The notes below the pieces were generated by a model. That model was given only the letters and a program-made list of their open reading frames with translations. It did not search any database and was not told the origin of the DNA. Of a stretch of 64,000 bases of DNA, positions 23,546-37,194 are shown piece by piece; positions within the stretch are counted from its first letter, which is position 1; the number at the start of each line of letters is the position of its first letter. Position numbers and translations under genes: made by a program. The stretch spans positions 738,667 to 802,666 of the forward strand of contig VZRZ01001922.1 in the NCBI GenBank assembly GCA_013398175.1, read 5' to 3'. The stretch comes from Climacteris rufus. Its lineage: Eukaryota > Chordata > Aves > Passeriformes > Climacteridae.

Positions 23546-26500
23546 ATCTAAGCAGATGAGATGGGCAAATGATCTGCTGTCCCCACTCCTTTATGGGATG
23601 GGGGGATGACAGGACATCCACATGGGTTTTCCAGCAGTAGGCTGTGGCTCGACACGTCTCTGGGGCTGGCCTTCAGCTCTGCTGCCAGGCTCTCCTCATC
23701 TCCACTGTGCAGCATGGATAGAGCAGGGAATTTTTTTTTCCCTATAATACCTCCTAAAGGCTTTTTCACTTGAGTTCATCCCACGGGTCTGAAAAATGTG
23801 GCAAGAGGCAGCTTTGGAAGCGGTCCCGCCATGTGGCAGGTCCTGCCCTTTCCCAGCCATTTATGGCTGGGAGGAGCCCAGACCTTGCACAAGTGGAGGC
23901 AGCTCTGCATTAAAACATTTTTTTTCCAAGGGAGACAGGACATGTGGAGACTGTGTGGCCCTGTGTGCCAGAACAAGGATCCAGGTCCATTTCTACACCT
24001 TCTACTGCAGGAGAAGACCCTTTCCTTGCTCCTGTTGTGTGATCCCCGGCACTTGTGTGCTCTCTGGCATGGCCTGACCCATGAGGTGCAAGCAGTGACT
24101 CCAGGGACCAGTTTTCTTTTTCTGGAAGAACATAGCAGGCTGACTGTATTTTTTGAAGATCAGACTTCTCTGCTTTCTTGCCAATGCCTAGAGCTGAAAG
24201 TGGAACTGATGTTTTGAAACCTCCTTAAGACTAATTTCCCTCATTTCTTTAGTTTTATAAATAGACACTTTTAGCTTTAAGAATTTGATGACTCCTTTCC
24301 AGTGAAAACTCCTGAAAATGAAAGGCCCCATAGAATTCAACATGTTTTGGCAAGAATTACTCATTTTGTAGGAAAAAAACTCGCTTTCATCTTCGAGATA
24401 GTTCTGCCATTTAAGGGCTGTGCTCCTGTGATGCCGATCTGGCATTTCTACAGCTATATATGGAGTCTCTTTGGTGCTTGCCTATGTTATCCTCAGAGCT
24501 GAGTAAAGGTCAGGCCAGGAAGCCTTTGATTGTAAATCTCCCCAGGCCACCTTGATGCCCTTCCTGAATGCAGTGACTGGGGGAGCAAAGCAAGGTTTCT
24601 GTTGTGCAGGCTGCAGGAGCTGACTGCTGCAGGTATGGCAGAAGCACGCTCCTTCCCAATTTACAAGGTGAGGATATTAATCATTAAATTGCACTAATCA
24701 TAAATATGCATACCCGATGGCCAAATGGCCAAAAAAAAAAAAAGTTTCTTTGCCTTGACTGAAGAAAGTCCCTTTCCTGTGGATTTGTTATCACTGGGGC
24801 AGATCACAATGAAACTTGACAGTCTTTATAGACTTTCTTTAGGTATCTCATAAACATTGCACAATTTTATTTATTTTTCAGCCTGTTTTTTTTGCCATTT
24901 GAGACTGACTTCCTCAAGAACTATCTTTACCTTGAAGTATGGAGCTTGCCAAAAGCAAAGGGAAGTAAAATTAGGAAAGGAAGTTTAAAGTATAATTAGG
25001 TTTTTCTTTCTGCCAGAATCAAACTGAATTTTTTAATCTGTTTTCATTTTTGTTCCTTTTCATTTCTTAAACAGGGGTGTTTTAATGGAGGGTTTTCTGT
25101 TGGATAGATTGGTCTTATGGTGCAATCTTTAGTAAATTGGGGTTTTTTTCAATAGTTTACATTTTTAAAATATAACAGTTCTCTCTTGACTGCCCTGCAC
25201 AGAAGTCACTCTACTGCAGTGCTCAGAACAAACCTGTATCTGATCCTGATAAGAGTCTGCTACTGACCTCTACTATTGAATTTGTCTTTAAAGATATGAT
25301 GGATTAAACTTTTAGTTCTGTAGTTTCTCAGTCATGCCCCTGCTGTTGGTGACAGGGCTGGCAGTCACTTAGCTGGGTGCTTGCCTTGACCAGGAGAGAG
25401 AGGCTTGCTGGAATAGGTTCATTTCTACTTTGCTGAAAGTCAGTGAGGCTGGACTAAGTCACGTAGTATTTGCACACGAAATGAAACCTGCTTTTTTGGG
25501 GGGCAAAACACAATGTTGTATAACTGGAACTTGTTTGCGTATGATGATACACATGTGTTTGCTTATCTGCTGCCTTAGGCTGGACAGGTTTGCTTCCTAC
25601 AAAAGATCCTCTGAAGATGGGGATATTGCAAGTCACCGAATTTGAAAAGATGTGGTGACTCAGACCATAACACTTCAACAGTTTCAAGAAGCTTGTGTGA
25701 GCAGTGTAGCTCAGTAAAATTAACTTCCTGCCAGTGCAGTTACTGCCACTGCTTGTCCATTACCAAGTATGAAACCTGAGTAGGCAGTGTCAAAAGTTCA
25801 GGTGGTGATGGGTTCAACAGGGACTAACCTGGGTTGTGGGAAAGGAAAGAAGGAAGAGGAAGGCACAGCAGGTCCCCAGAATTAAACCGAATACACTGAT
25901 TTGGTGAGTAAGGGAAGGAGAGTTTCCTCTGGTCCAGCTGGATCAAAATTCTCAACTGCCTGCTGGTGCCATATGGCCTATATGGAGACATAAATTTGTT
26001 TCCAGCATAGTCTGTTTCTCTTTCCTTACTCATTCCTTTGCCTTTGAAACCCAGAATGCTGCTGCCTTCCTCTCCTGCCTTCACTGCTCATTCATATGCC
26101 TCTAAAATATTTTCCATTACCTTTCTCCTACCATTTTTCAGGTGTCTTGAGACACATACAGTGTCCTTTTCCCTGCCTTCTCCGTGCTGCTCTTAGCCCC
26201 TCATTGCCTGAGGTGGAACAAGGTGCTGGTACCCAGAAGTGCTACCAGAAATGGGGAATGTGGGGCTGGATAATGTACATCCAGTGAGCGGGAAGCATGG
26301 TTGTTTCCAGAGAGCTCCCTCCTTAAATGTGTCTGGCAAAGAAAGCATGTTCTATTGCACACAGGGCAGCGGACTGATGGGATATCTGTAATAGTGCTGG
26401 AAGGAAAAATCCTCTGAGCCCTTTGCCATCTTTGCAGTGCAGAAGCTTGGTCTATAACTCTTGAATGATTTTGTCTCTCTGTCATAGGACATACACCTCC

Positions 26501-29500
26501 ATCAAACTTACATAAATGTTCTTTGTAGAAACTGTTATGATTAACTGATTGATAAAAGTGTCATGTCCCTGTCTGTTCTAAGAAAATATGGGGGTTTTCA
26601 GAGTATTTCCTCTCTGAAGTTTTTCTTACCTGAAAGCAGAAATCCTGTTAAAATGTGTTGACACAATTGAATGCATCTTCCTGTTCTACCTTGTCAATGA
26701 TATATGGAGAGACATGGAGTTTTGTGCTTTGAGTAATGGAATGACAAACTAAACAAGGAAACTGCTTTCCACTGAAGCGATGGGTGAGTAGTCTGCATGA
26801 TGGGCTGGCCTGTTCTTTCATGTCTTCCAGGGAGTTATTTTGCATTGAGACCTTCAGAAATTTTCTGGCATTGCTCAATACACTTTTTTTCCCTACCTCC
26901 TGCTTCTACTACAGAGATAGGTTAGGACAGGCTCTTGGGGTTACATTAGCAAGACATATATATATATATACATGCACATAAATACACTCATAGGTAGAGA
27001 CAACATATATATACTATTTATGAGCAGCAGGCATCACTGCCAGTGGAACAATTATCCTTCACTCTGAGGACACACCTGGAGAAGGTAGGACATCAAATGC
27101 CTGCTGCTGTGTAGAGGGATTTGGTACTGGTATTTAGCAGTCATCTCTGGCTAGCACAGAATTAGGATTTTCCAGGGGTGTGAAAGGAGTGTAACTCTGT
27201 CACCATGGCATGTTGTTAAGATGAAGCTGTCCTCTGGGATCAGACGGGGGTATTGGTTACACAATGCAGCAGCTGCTGCTGTCCTGTTCTCTGGGAGTGT
27301 TGAAGGGAAAGGCAAAGAGTTTGTATCAGCAAACGTGGGAAGTATGGGTGTGATGTGAAGCAGCTAGATGAGCCACATCAGCTGCCCTGCATGTCACAGC
27401 TCCAACTCTTCTGCCTGCCAAGTGCTTGGGAACACAGGCTGGTGTTTCAGCTAACTCAGATTTTGTGCACTCTTGTTCTCTTACTTTTGCTGTTTAGAGA
27501 TGGTTTGGCTGATACTTGATCACTAACTATTCTGCAGAGATCAAAAATTTAATCTGTCATTAGTGGGAGTTGTGAGTAGTCAGAATCTCCAATGATTGGG
27601 ATGCTTATGAATAGAATGTTGTAACCTTAAGTGTTAAAGGACAGATCGTGACTAAATGGAATTTTCATATTTCCACTGGTTTCAATGTAGCTTGGACAAT
27701 TTCCACAGCAAAGAATATGTATTTTTAAATCTCAGTCAGAGTCTTTAAAAGTGAATCTTTGGTCAGAGATGTATTTCTTGAAGTTCTGAAAACCATCCAG
27801 GCATTTTTGCTACAGACTCTTTGTTAAGATCAGTGGGAGCAGGTTCACTGCTCAACCTGAAAATCTCAGCACCAGAAGGTGTTCTTCAACTTTTGGGCCA
27901 ATAATCTAATCACAGGAAATTCAGGGAAAGGTCATCCACCTGTCTCTATATTCATTCATTTTGTGAGCAAACAGTTCAGTGCTTCTTTCCAGGATATTTC
28001 TATTTGCTTTATAAGCCCACAGGAAGAGCAGGAGTCAGCTTTGAAGTTTTTTTTTTTTCTGAAATTCACCACTATATTTAATCGAAAACTTGAGGTTGTA
28101 CCTACAAGTGCTGTTTTATACTGTTTGTTTAGAGACTAATAAAGATTAACAAAGCCTAATACACTCACATCATTTTGACTAATGACTACTAATTTCAGTA
28201 GTTAATGTTCTGCTGTATTACATGAATGGTTGTAAAAGATGGTCCTGCATCATTTGTTCTGCTCACCCTAAAATTTATTATTTTACATGCAAACATTTAT
28301 TCTGTTCAACACGATCAGGAGCAGCTCCTCAGCACAGATTTGGATTGTCTTTGTTAAATCAGAAGAGCTGTGCTGAGATCTGTCATCCCCAGTTTTAGCC
28401 CACTGTCCAAGTGGTGCCTGAGGTAAATCCTCTTGCAGAGTGAGAGGCTCTCAGAGAATTCATTCGTGGTTCAGTTACTTTTACTAAAAATGAAGGATTT
28501 TCTATCCTTCTTCAGCTTCTCATTTTAAGACTTAGGGATGAGGCATTTAAGGTGTTGAGAAAGCTCAGGGGACATCATGGGGTGTTAATGTAGTGGAAGG
28601 ACTTACATCAGATGGTAAACATGCTAACTAGGGGAACGTGCAAAGAATAGAGAATCAAATCCATTTAACCTACTGTCTCATGGCTTCCCTCTAAAGCTTT
28701 TAACCTCTGTCTGCTACACGTGGCTGCTTTCCCTTAGAAATTTTAATTGCTGGAAGATACATGCACACACTCTGCTCCAGCTGTGGTGGAGGATGTGGTG
28801 GGACACTGGTTCAGTCTGGCTCAGCACCATTGCTGAGGGGAGTACAGGTGACTTTCAGGAATACCTTGGCTGGTCATATAAGGCTGTATCTGGTGCCTTC
28901 TCATACACAGGACAGTGGCCAGGCAGCAGGCAGAAGGTTAAACACAAGGTGGAACACTTTGTCTAAGAAGTGACTGTTCATGGCACATAAAATGCTTCAT
29001 TGCATCTTTTGTTCAAAGATTTCCAGGTAACTTGGAAAAGAGTTTAAAACAACACACAGGCAGGCTCAGCTGGGAGGTTTTCAAAACAAAATAGCAGTAT
29101 TGACTCAGCACACACTTCCACAGTCAGGGGTGCTGGCTGAATTTCTTGAAAATAAGGCTAGGTATTCAGGTGATTTAAACCTCCATTTTTGAAAGCTTTT
29201 TTTTTTTTTCATACTATCTTTGTGTTTCAAGACCTGTATATAAAGTTCAATTCTTTTTCAAATAAGTGCCAGAGTGAAGTGAGAGCTGGTGGAAGGTTAA
29301 AATGAGTTTATCAGGCATTGTAAATACTCTGCACATCCAAAAATCAAGTCTCAAGTATTTGGTCTTCAGTGTAGCTCCAAGTGTGCTGATGGCTCTCCAG
29401 TTCTTTTCCTGGGGAGCAGCAAATGAGAAATTCTTCATACGTGTTTTGTCTGTCTATATAAAGTGCAGCTCGTCTCCAGGCTGTTTTCTTCCTTTTGTTT

Positions 29501-30935
29501 TCTCTTAAATCTGTCTCTGTCTGCTGCTCATGTTGTTGCAGCCATGAAGACCAATGGCTGTAAAAAGGGAAGTTTTGGAGGGAGAGACATTATTTTTCAT
29601 CTGGAGAAAAAGTAAGCAAGTTGATAGGCACTTAAAGTTTTTTTCAGCTCTGAAATCTACAGTACAATAGAAAATTGAATTTTCATTTCCAGGGTTCTGT
29701 TTTGAAGATTTTCTCTTGGTTGCCCTTGGGGTCAGGCTTTGTGGATCAGTTGTAGAGTCAGTTTATAGCAAATGAGGGCTCTGTGTGGTTGGACAGTACA
29801 ATCTGTGGTTGTTTGTTTTCTCACAGGGACTGCTGGTGACCTTCAACATCGATGGGAGTAACAATCAACTGGTTCCCAAATGAGACCAGCATCCTTGGGT
29901 GCCTGGGGCAGGGATTTTGACTCTCAAAAAACCTCCTCTGTGGGGAAGCCTTCCAGATATTGTGTCATTATGGCATGTGACTAATTTTTAAATCTTTGCA
30001 TCCCAGTTAATATTTTCAGTCCACTCTGTACTAACTGATTATGCTCACCTTGTTAGCACTGATAGGAGTGATTTGCTTACTGAGATTTTAGCCATGATTT
30101 CTCCCAGGAGAAGAGGAGCCCACCACTTGCAACAAGGGGTGGTGCAAATGTTTAACATAGCTCTAATATTAAAAAAGGGCTAGGACACCACTCTTTGGTG
30201 TTTTTAGTGGGGGGATGAGAAACATCTGTCTTGAATGTTACAAGGAAAAAAATACCTCAGCGTGCAATTTCATGTGTGAAGCTGTGGTATTCAGCAAGAT
30301 GGAATGTGATCTCTTGGGGGAGATTGTATCATTCTCCAAAATGAGGCAAAAAGGGCAAAATAACTATCATGGTGTGTGAGTAGTGGCTTTGTAACACCTA
30401 ATGTATTCCATTTTTCTGTTAGCCTTCAGTTTATCTTTTTATTTTTCTTTTATTTGGGAGGGGAAATAACTTCATGCCAGAACATGATTGAATAAAGTTT
30501 GTCATTCATGTTGCAGCACGTTATGAAAATATCCTGGAGAGCCTAAAATAGTCCAGAGAGAGACAGAGAATAGCCATGTGTGTGGCTTCAAAGCTGTAGG
30601 AAAAGTCAGTGAGGTCACTCATTTTGATTTCACTCACATCTACAGTGATATAAAGCTTTGAAAATGCAGTGATAGGTGCTCAGTTAGAATTGGGTGGATC
30701 CCCACTTCTCCTGGGACTGCCAGGATCCCTACCCACCCCTGCTGACTAAGGAGAAAATTTTAAAAGCCAGGATTAAATTCACTTTTTATACTTGTTTTAA
30801 CTATCAGGAATTCTTCTGAAGAAGACACATCTCATCGCAAAAACCAAGAATTTCCAGCAGAACTGTGCAGTGTGAGATCCCTGCAGAATCCTCAGTGAAA
30901 AAAAAAAATATCCTGGTGTTATTGGAGACATCACG
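23546..30935. other. Intergenic region between EHD3 and CAPN14
   Basis: AT-rich sequence between two divergently oriented genes. I see no coding exon, RNA gene or well-preserved transposon. An AT microsatellite lies at 26956-26970, and poly-T and poly-A tracts are scattered, for example near 28047 and 29199. An untranslated first exon of the calpain gene could be here but cannot be recognised from sequence. Confidence 0.6.
26956..26970. repeat. (AT)n microsatellite
   Basis: About seven AT units, followed by the degenerate alternating sequence 'catgcacataaatac'. Confidence 0.85.
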
Positions 30936-31166
30936 ATGCCTTTTCTGCTGTGCTTGAGGAAAAATAAGTCACCTGTGCCTTTAGGCAGAAGTATCTTTCA
31001 AAAACACAGCCCTGCCATCCAGCAGAACTACCAGGCTTTGCTGGAGTCGTGCTTGAACAGCAAATGCTTGTTCACAGACAACACCTTCCCTGCTCACATC
31101 AGCTCTATCGGAACAGGGCCACTGCTAAAGAAACTGCCCTGAAATTTACAGTGGAAGAGGCCACAT
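30936..31166 (+). pseudogene. CAPN14: CAPN14 former exon 1 (N-terminal anchor and start of PC1), in-frame TGA
   Basis: Starts ATG with A at -3. It encodes a basic N-terminus and then the calpain segment NYQALLESCLNSKCLFTDNT followed by FPAHISSIGTGPLLKKLP. The next codon is TGA (31140-31142), after which the same frame continues as NLQWKRPH up to a canonical GTAAGT donor. Human CAPN14 as I recall it has LPPRLQWKRPP here, so the TGA replaces one residue without shifting the frame. Confidence 0.88.
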
Positions 31167-33314
31167 GTAAGTGCCTTTCAGTGAGTACTGTGTGTGAGAG
31201 GTTGATTACAGCTGATAACCAGCAAATAGTTTTAGCATTGAACAGACTACTATTAGACTTTAATCTAGGTGTACTTTAATGTCTCCAGAGATTACATTTA
31301 TTGCATCAGGTGTTGTTTTAGAAGCTGGGGTACATGGAGTTTCATAATTGCCTTGAAGCCTTTGTTGCCCAGAATCATAACCAGCCTTGTTCAGTTTATA
31401 TCCAGTAACACTTGGAGGAGGCAAAGGGAGCAGGGAGAGCTGGTTTCTTTGGAGCTCACAGCTACAGTGATCCCACCATGTTTCTGGGGTGACAGATGAG
31501 ATCCCTCTCCCTCGAATTCAAGATCATGCCCTTTTAGGAGATGTCTGAGTTTCTAGACAGTTCTTAGCCTTTGACCGCTCTCTCCCTTGGACCACATACA
31601 GTTTTGATGCTGGAGTCTGCTACTTTCCCAGGCAGGCCACATGCCTTATCCTCTTGCAGGGATGTTTTTATTTCCCTGCTTAACTGCTTAGTCTAGTGTA
31701 CTTGGGACAGTCTTTTCCCAGCTTTCAAGGCTGAGCTTTTATCACAGATGGTGATTGAGCATCAGTCAGTGAGTTGGTTTTCGTTTTGGGGCCTTTGTTT
31801 TCTACTTGTGCTCACATTTCCAAGGTCTTTGCTGGTACTTCATGATTAAACTGAACATCACAACAAGAGACACCCGGTTGCAAGGGCTGGTCACAGAGCA
31901 AGTTCGCATAACAAATGGTAGATAACGAGTCTGGCAGGCCAGCACAGGGGCCTGGCACAGTTAGATAAGGCCTGGTACTAGCAATGGTAGTTCTGCTCTT
32001 ACTGAAGAGAATACTGACAATCAGCTCTTCCTGAAAGCAATGTATAGAATTATGTGAGAATTTCAGAAGCACTGACTCCTTATATGACCATGACTGTACA
32101 GAATTCTGTCAGGTAATAGCAGAGAGCATCTCCTAGCTAAGTTATTTTCTAGCTGTCATATTTTGCCAGATTTAAACAATTTCTCAAAAGGCTTGTGTTT
32201 CTGCAAAAAAAAGGTCAGCAGGCATCCTGGCCTGTACAAAGCTCTTCAGGTGTCTCTCCAACACTCAGAGACTGGAATGGACTTGAAACCTCCTTTGTCT
32301 CTCAGTCCACTGTTGTGCTGTGATTCTTGAGGTGTCCTGTGTAGGGCCAGGAGTTGGACTCGATGATCTTGATGGGTCCCTTCCAACTCAGCATATTCCA
32401 TGATTCTATGATTCTAAAATTGCCTTGTGAAGAAAGCTGCTGTTTGCTCTGGCTGCCAAACTCTCTGAGCAAAGACTCTGAGGGCGGATGCTGTGCATCC
32501 TTAGTCCCTGAGCTGCAGAGGAGATGCTGAGATTCTGCCATTCACCCTGCAGGCTTGTAGATTGCTGCACCTATGACTGATGGCCTGCAAACTGAACACC
32601 CAAATTCACCAAGAACAGGGCTTGGTGTCTAATTACTGTGAGTGTCTTCTGAGGGTTTGCCTTTTCTTTGCTACTGCCTGCAGGGGAAGCCAACAGTGTG
32701 AAACTTAGCTTGAGCAATTTCTGGGTCTTTCGAGTGAAATTTAAGTTTGACACTCAGGTTATTAATTTAACCCCAGAGGCACTTGTGAAGGGAAAAAAAT
32801 AACATTATTTCTCTCTGAACAATTATTTGCAGACCTGCTCTTGTCACAGCAACAGGAATGTCTGTAGCAACCATTAGTCTGTAGCTCAATTGTCAGTCAG
32901 ACTGTGGAGATGTCAGGTTGGGTGAAAGTTTGAGCTTATGCTTTGAAAGTTTGAACAGCTATGCTCTGCCATTGTAACCTCTTTTGGCTGACACTTGTAT
33001 GGAGGAGCAGGAGTGGCAGGTTTGGAGGGTTGTCTTGTCAGCATGGTGTTCATGGAAACCCGTGGTGATGCATCTGAGCACCAGTGACTCATGCCAGAGA
33101 CCAAATTCAATGTGAACCAAGCACAAATGTGTGCTCAGGCTGGTGTCAGGTTAGCCAGAGCACATAACACTAGATTTACACCTGAACAATGTCTGCTGGG
33201 ACAAAGGGACTCTAGAGTATTTTGAAAGGTTTGACCTTCCAGCTAAATCAGCTCATGTTACTGGCTTAACTCTCTCCTTCCATTTTTTTTTCTTTTTTGT
33301 TTTGTGCTTCCCAG
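31167..33314 (+). other. CAPN14: CAPN14 intron 1
   Basis: Intron bounded by GTAAGT and CCCAG. It contains a CR1 3' end at 32325-32418 and nothing else recognised. Confidence 0.8.
32325..32418 (+). mobile_element. CR1 LINE 3' tail
   Basis: Short CR1 3' terminus in plus orientation. The block GAGTTGGACTCGATGATCTT is followed by 'gggtcccttccaactcagc' and ends in CATGATTCTATGATTCTA, the diagnostic octamer tail. The well-preserved tail suggests a comparatively young insertion. Confidence 0.93.
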
Positions 33315-33384
33315 GCTTTGCACAAAAGTCCCATATTTTATGCTGCAAACAGAAAGCAACTTGATCTCTGCCAAGGACTGGTGG
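33315..33384 (+). pseudogene. CAPN14: CAPN14 former exon 2
   Basis: A 70-bp exon, the usual calpain exon 2 length. It encodes ALHKSPIFYAANRKQLDLCQ then GLVG. It joins exon 1 in phase 0 and ends in phase 1 (GTG G|GTAAGG). This is the segment that leads into the GDCW active-site box. It is intact. Confidence 0.93.
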
Positions 33385-34314
33385 GTAAGGAAACTCCTTT
33401 TTATAAATATCGAAGTATTCTTATACAAGATAACATTTTGCATGGAAGTTGGAATGTATAAAACTTAGCACAGAAATAGAAGGTGTCCATCTCCTCTCTT
33501 CACTTGGCATGGTGTGGATGAAGCAATCATTAAGGTGGCATAGGCTCAGTAAATAAGCTGGCAAGCTTCGAGGTGGGATTTGAGGCATGAGAGGTGTCTC
33601 CGTGAGCTGAAATGACCACTGTGTGTTGCTTGTGTCCATGCTAACAGGAAGTGATCCCTTGCTCTTACTGGTCTATGATGTTGCTGCTTGACAATTGAAC
33701 AGAGACCAAAGAAGCAGGACTTTATCTTGTACCTAATGCTCAGTGTGAGTGTGTTCTCTTCTCAGTCTTGCAGTTAGCAAAGTAATTTTATGCACATGTT
33801 GCCTAAGGTAAATGGATCTATTGTCATCTGCAAAGCAGGTAGAGGTGGGACTAAATTACTGTTAAGTGCTTTATGTCCTTAAAACCAAAGTTTGCTGAGT
33901 ACAGTCTTGCATGTGAGATTCACTGGAAATTATTTTTCTTTTCTGAAAAGCTAATGTTTTCAAAGAAAAATGGAAAAGTTTTTTTAATAGTGTGCATTTA
34001 TAGAGAACACAAAAACCCACACACAATGTCAGTAAAAATCAGAATGTTTCCATTGACAGTTATTGCTTCCTGAATTTCATATTTAACCAAACAGTACCCA
34101 AATGAAAAGATCATGAGAGAACAGTTATAAACCAATCATGGTTTGGTTAAGTAAAGCACGTGTCTGGATCATCTAATTTTCTGTGTGTGATTTGTTATAT
34201 TTGCAAAGACATCAGCACAACAGCTCTTCTGCTGGGATCTTGGTGGTGTTCCTGAACTTGGCTGAGAGCTCTCACTTTTCAGCCAACTGCATGTGTCCGT
34301 TTGTCTTGGCACAG

Positions 34315-34433
34315 AGAACTGCTGATTCCTGGCGGCCCTGGAAGCCCTGCCGTTCCACCAGGACATCTTGGCTGCAGTCGTGCCACAAAACCAGAGCTTT
34401 GAGAGGCAATATGCTGGCATTTTCCACTTCCGG
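34315..34433 (+). pseudogene. CAPN14: CAPN14 former exon 3 (active-site cysteine), in-frame TGA
   Basis: A 119-bp exon, the usual calpain exon 3 length. The family-invariant G-D-C-W-F-L box reads E-N-C-stop-F-L: the Cys codon TGC is at 34320-34322, and the Trp codon has become TGA at 34323-34325 (TGG to TGA). Downstream the frame is clean: AALEALPFHQDILAAVVPQN then QSFERQYAGIFHFR. The acceptor is TTGGCACAG and the donor GTACAG. Confidence 0.92.
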
Positions 34434-35040
34434 GTACAGCTGCTCCCCCAGATTGCAGGAGATCTTTGGAAATCCTCTGCTATGTTTTGTGTCACGCCCG
34501 TAGATAATTTGTATGTGGTTCCCCTTGGCCAGGGGCAAGTGGCCCGAGAGTATCCCAGTCTGGAGAGCAGCCCATTGGCCTTCCCACATAGTAGTGCAGG
34601 CAGTGAATCAACTGCAAGCCACTCTGAGGATACACCTCTGCTTGGCCCTTCTCTCCAGCTGTGTCCTACCCAAATTTTAAGCTGGACAAAACACTTTCTC
34701 TAGAGTGGCATCAGTCAGCAGGACCTGAGCACATCTGCTCCAATCTTCTACCCCTTTGCCTACCTCTTGGTGCAACTCTGCTACCCTGCAGTTAGGAATT
34801 CCTTCCCCAGAAGGCCATCTGTGGCTCATTTCCCTGCTTACTCGTTTTACACCTGATACATGCTTTATTTCCCCCTGTGGCGGGGTGGGGCTTAGGAGCT
34901 GGCTCATGGGTGAGTCAGCACACCCCACTGACCCACAGCAGCTCGTTCTGTGCCCACAGCTAGGCTATGTTGCCTTTCCTGTTGTTTCAAGGGGAGGTCC
35001 CTTGCAAGGGAACCATCAGCTCATTCCTTTCCCCTGACAG

Positions 35041-35177
35041 TTCTGGCACATCGGGGAGTGGGTTGACGTGGTGGTTGATGATCACCTGCCGGTGAATGAG
35101 GTGGGGGAGCTGCTCTTTGTTTCCTCCATCTATAAGAACATGTTCTGGGGAGCCCTTCTGGAGAAGGCATATGCTAA
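35041..35177 (+). pseudogene. CAPN14: CAPN14 former exon 4 (protease core)
   Basis: Encodes [40 protein letters not shown] and KAYA, a near-perfect calpain PC1 segment. Its 137-bp length equals the usual 134 plus the one extra codon also present in human CAPN14. The acceptor follows a CCTTTCCCCTGACAG tract and the donor is GTAAGT. It has no internal defect. Confidence 0.95.
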
Positions 35178-36323
35178 GTAAGTGACTCATTTCAAGTTAT
35201 CCAAATATTCTCTCAAAAATATGTTCGTTGGTGCCTACGCAGTTTGTTCTTGTTTATAAATGCATCTCCTAGGCCTTGCTACATTTGGAGTGTAGTAGAT
35301 GGCTCTCATCTTTCTATTATTACACAGTAAAAGCTGCCATTGCAGTAGCTGTTATCAATCCAGGCCCTTGAGTTTAAATCCAGGGGTTTGGTTGTGAAAA
35401 CAGACCTGTTGTGGGGGGTTGACCTCGTAGTGTTATCCTTGTTTGCAGTGTATTGGCTAAGCTGGTGCCTTCCTTGTAAATACCACAGAGGAGAGGAACA
35501 CCACAGATAGAGATATGCGAAGGTGAATGATTTCCACAGCCTCCTTTGATGTTTTATCAGTGTGAGAAACCTCCAAGGATTTTCATTTTGGAGGTCTGCT
35601 GAAGCATTGCACTTTGTTTTGGTAGATGTTCTTGCTCTCAGGTCCCCCAGAGCTGAGGCATGCAGCAAGTCATGTGGCCCTGTGAGAACAGTGGCTTCTC
35701 TCCAGGGTGTTTTGTTGACAGTGGTAAACTCTAGTGGTAGTATCAGCACTAAGAAGAGAGCAACAAGGCCTAACTGAGGGAGTTTGTTATTATTTGGCTG
35801 AAATAATCTCTGCAAAGCAGGGGAAAAAAGCCTATTTAACTTTGAGAGAAAGATCATACAAAGGTGAGACTATTCAGTTATTTTCATTTGGTGTTAGTGT
35901 TAGAACAAAAAGACTGGACCAAGTTGCACCACAACGATAAAGAAAATCAGATTGGAGACAGAGCTCTCAAGACAGTGTGCCTCTCAAGGCGCTGTATCTT
36001 AGATACAGCACAGTGCCTGGTGATAAATTCAGGCAGCATTCTCTAAGACAGTGTTATCAAAGAAGTTGTGATGGGCATGTTCTCGTTGCAGTGCAGTGAG
36101 GGATGACAGCTAGTGAAGAGTCCCTTTCAGACTATGGCCAGTCTTAGAGGCAATTCTGTAGATTTCCCTCTTCCTAAATGCCAAAGATTCCCCTAAAATT
36201 AAACTCAAGTTACAGCCTTCCTTTTGCTTTTTGCACATTTTTTATGTTTTCATTGGCAAGCTGTTCTCAACCTGTCATCTATGACTATAACCCAAAGAAT
36301 ATATTGATGTCTTTTTTTGCTAG

Positions 36324-36498
36324 ACTCTATGGCTCTTATGAAGATTTGCAGATTGGGCAAGTTTCAGAAGCCTTGGTGGATTTTACAGGGGGTGTCAATA
36401 CAAGGATCAAGCTTGCAGAAGCTCCTCCTGCTCTGTGGGATATCCTTAGAAGGGCCACCTACAGCAGATCTCTCATGGGCTGTCAGACACACTTAGGG
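36324..36498 (+). pseudogene. CAPN14: CAPN14 former exon 5 (protease core)
   Basis: Encodes LYGSYEDLQIGQVSEALVDF, TGGVNTRIKLAEAPPALWD, then ILRRATYSRSLMGCQTHLG. The TGG and GCQTH landmarks match CAPN14 closely. The acceptor is TTTTTGCTAG and the donor GTGAGA. The frame is intact throughout. Confidence 0.95.
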
Positions 36499-37194
36499 GT
36501 GAGACTTGGAGTAACATGAAATGGTTTTACAGCTAAAAGCCTTTCCAGACCTGTTTCCCTCTGCTCAGCTGGTCATTGTGACTCAAAAAGTATCAAAACT
36601 GCCACACGTGGCTTTCTGTAGAAGTCACATTCATGTTAAACTTTGCATATGGATTGATTCCCTGCTGCTCTCCGTTCCCTGTTGTTTAGGAACTGGTTTA
36701 TCTATCAAAGAAACTCTATTAAAGAAGGACCTACTGCATTTTCCCATTCTTGTTAAATAAATATTCCATTTTTACAGATAGTGCAGTGAGGTACAGACAC
36801 ACATGGAATAAAGTTATAGCTAAGGTGGGGAGGTGTGTAGTTCAGAATTCAAATCTTGGCTTCCAAGCTTTATACCCTTCAGCTGTTGGGAAACTCTACT
36901 TTTCTGAAAATCAAAACCTGACCTCCTGGACTTCCTTAAAGTGAGATGGTCTCTAGCCAAAGACCCCCAATTTAGGAAGGGATGTTCACAATCAACCTTC
37001 CAATTCCAAGCACACTGCAAAATCTGGCCCTTAGGAGCTTCAATTTATTTATTCATTTAATTTTCAGTTCTCCATTTGCTTTGAAAGTCATTGCTTACAT
37101 GAATACAGGTCTCTGGTATTGGCATGAGTCTGCTGTATGAGTAAGGACGGAAAAAAAGGTTTATTTTCCTTCTGTTTCTCTTCCTTGTATACAG

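Noticed and set aside
34083..34150. TTAACCAAAC ... GTTTGGTTAA inverted repeat
   Set aside because: 10-bp arms 48 bases apart in AT-rich intron are expected by chance at this scale.
34323..34325. TGA next to the catalytic cysteine as a selenocysteine codon
   Set aside because: Calpains are not selenoproteins, the aligned residue is tryptophan, and two more TGA codons at unrelated positions argue for simple decay.
35306..35857. 183-codon minus-strand ORF antisense to CAPN14 introns
   Set aside because: No family resemblance, and it lies in intron 4 of the former calpain gene. Probably chance.
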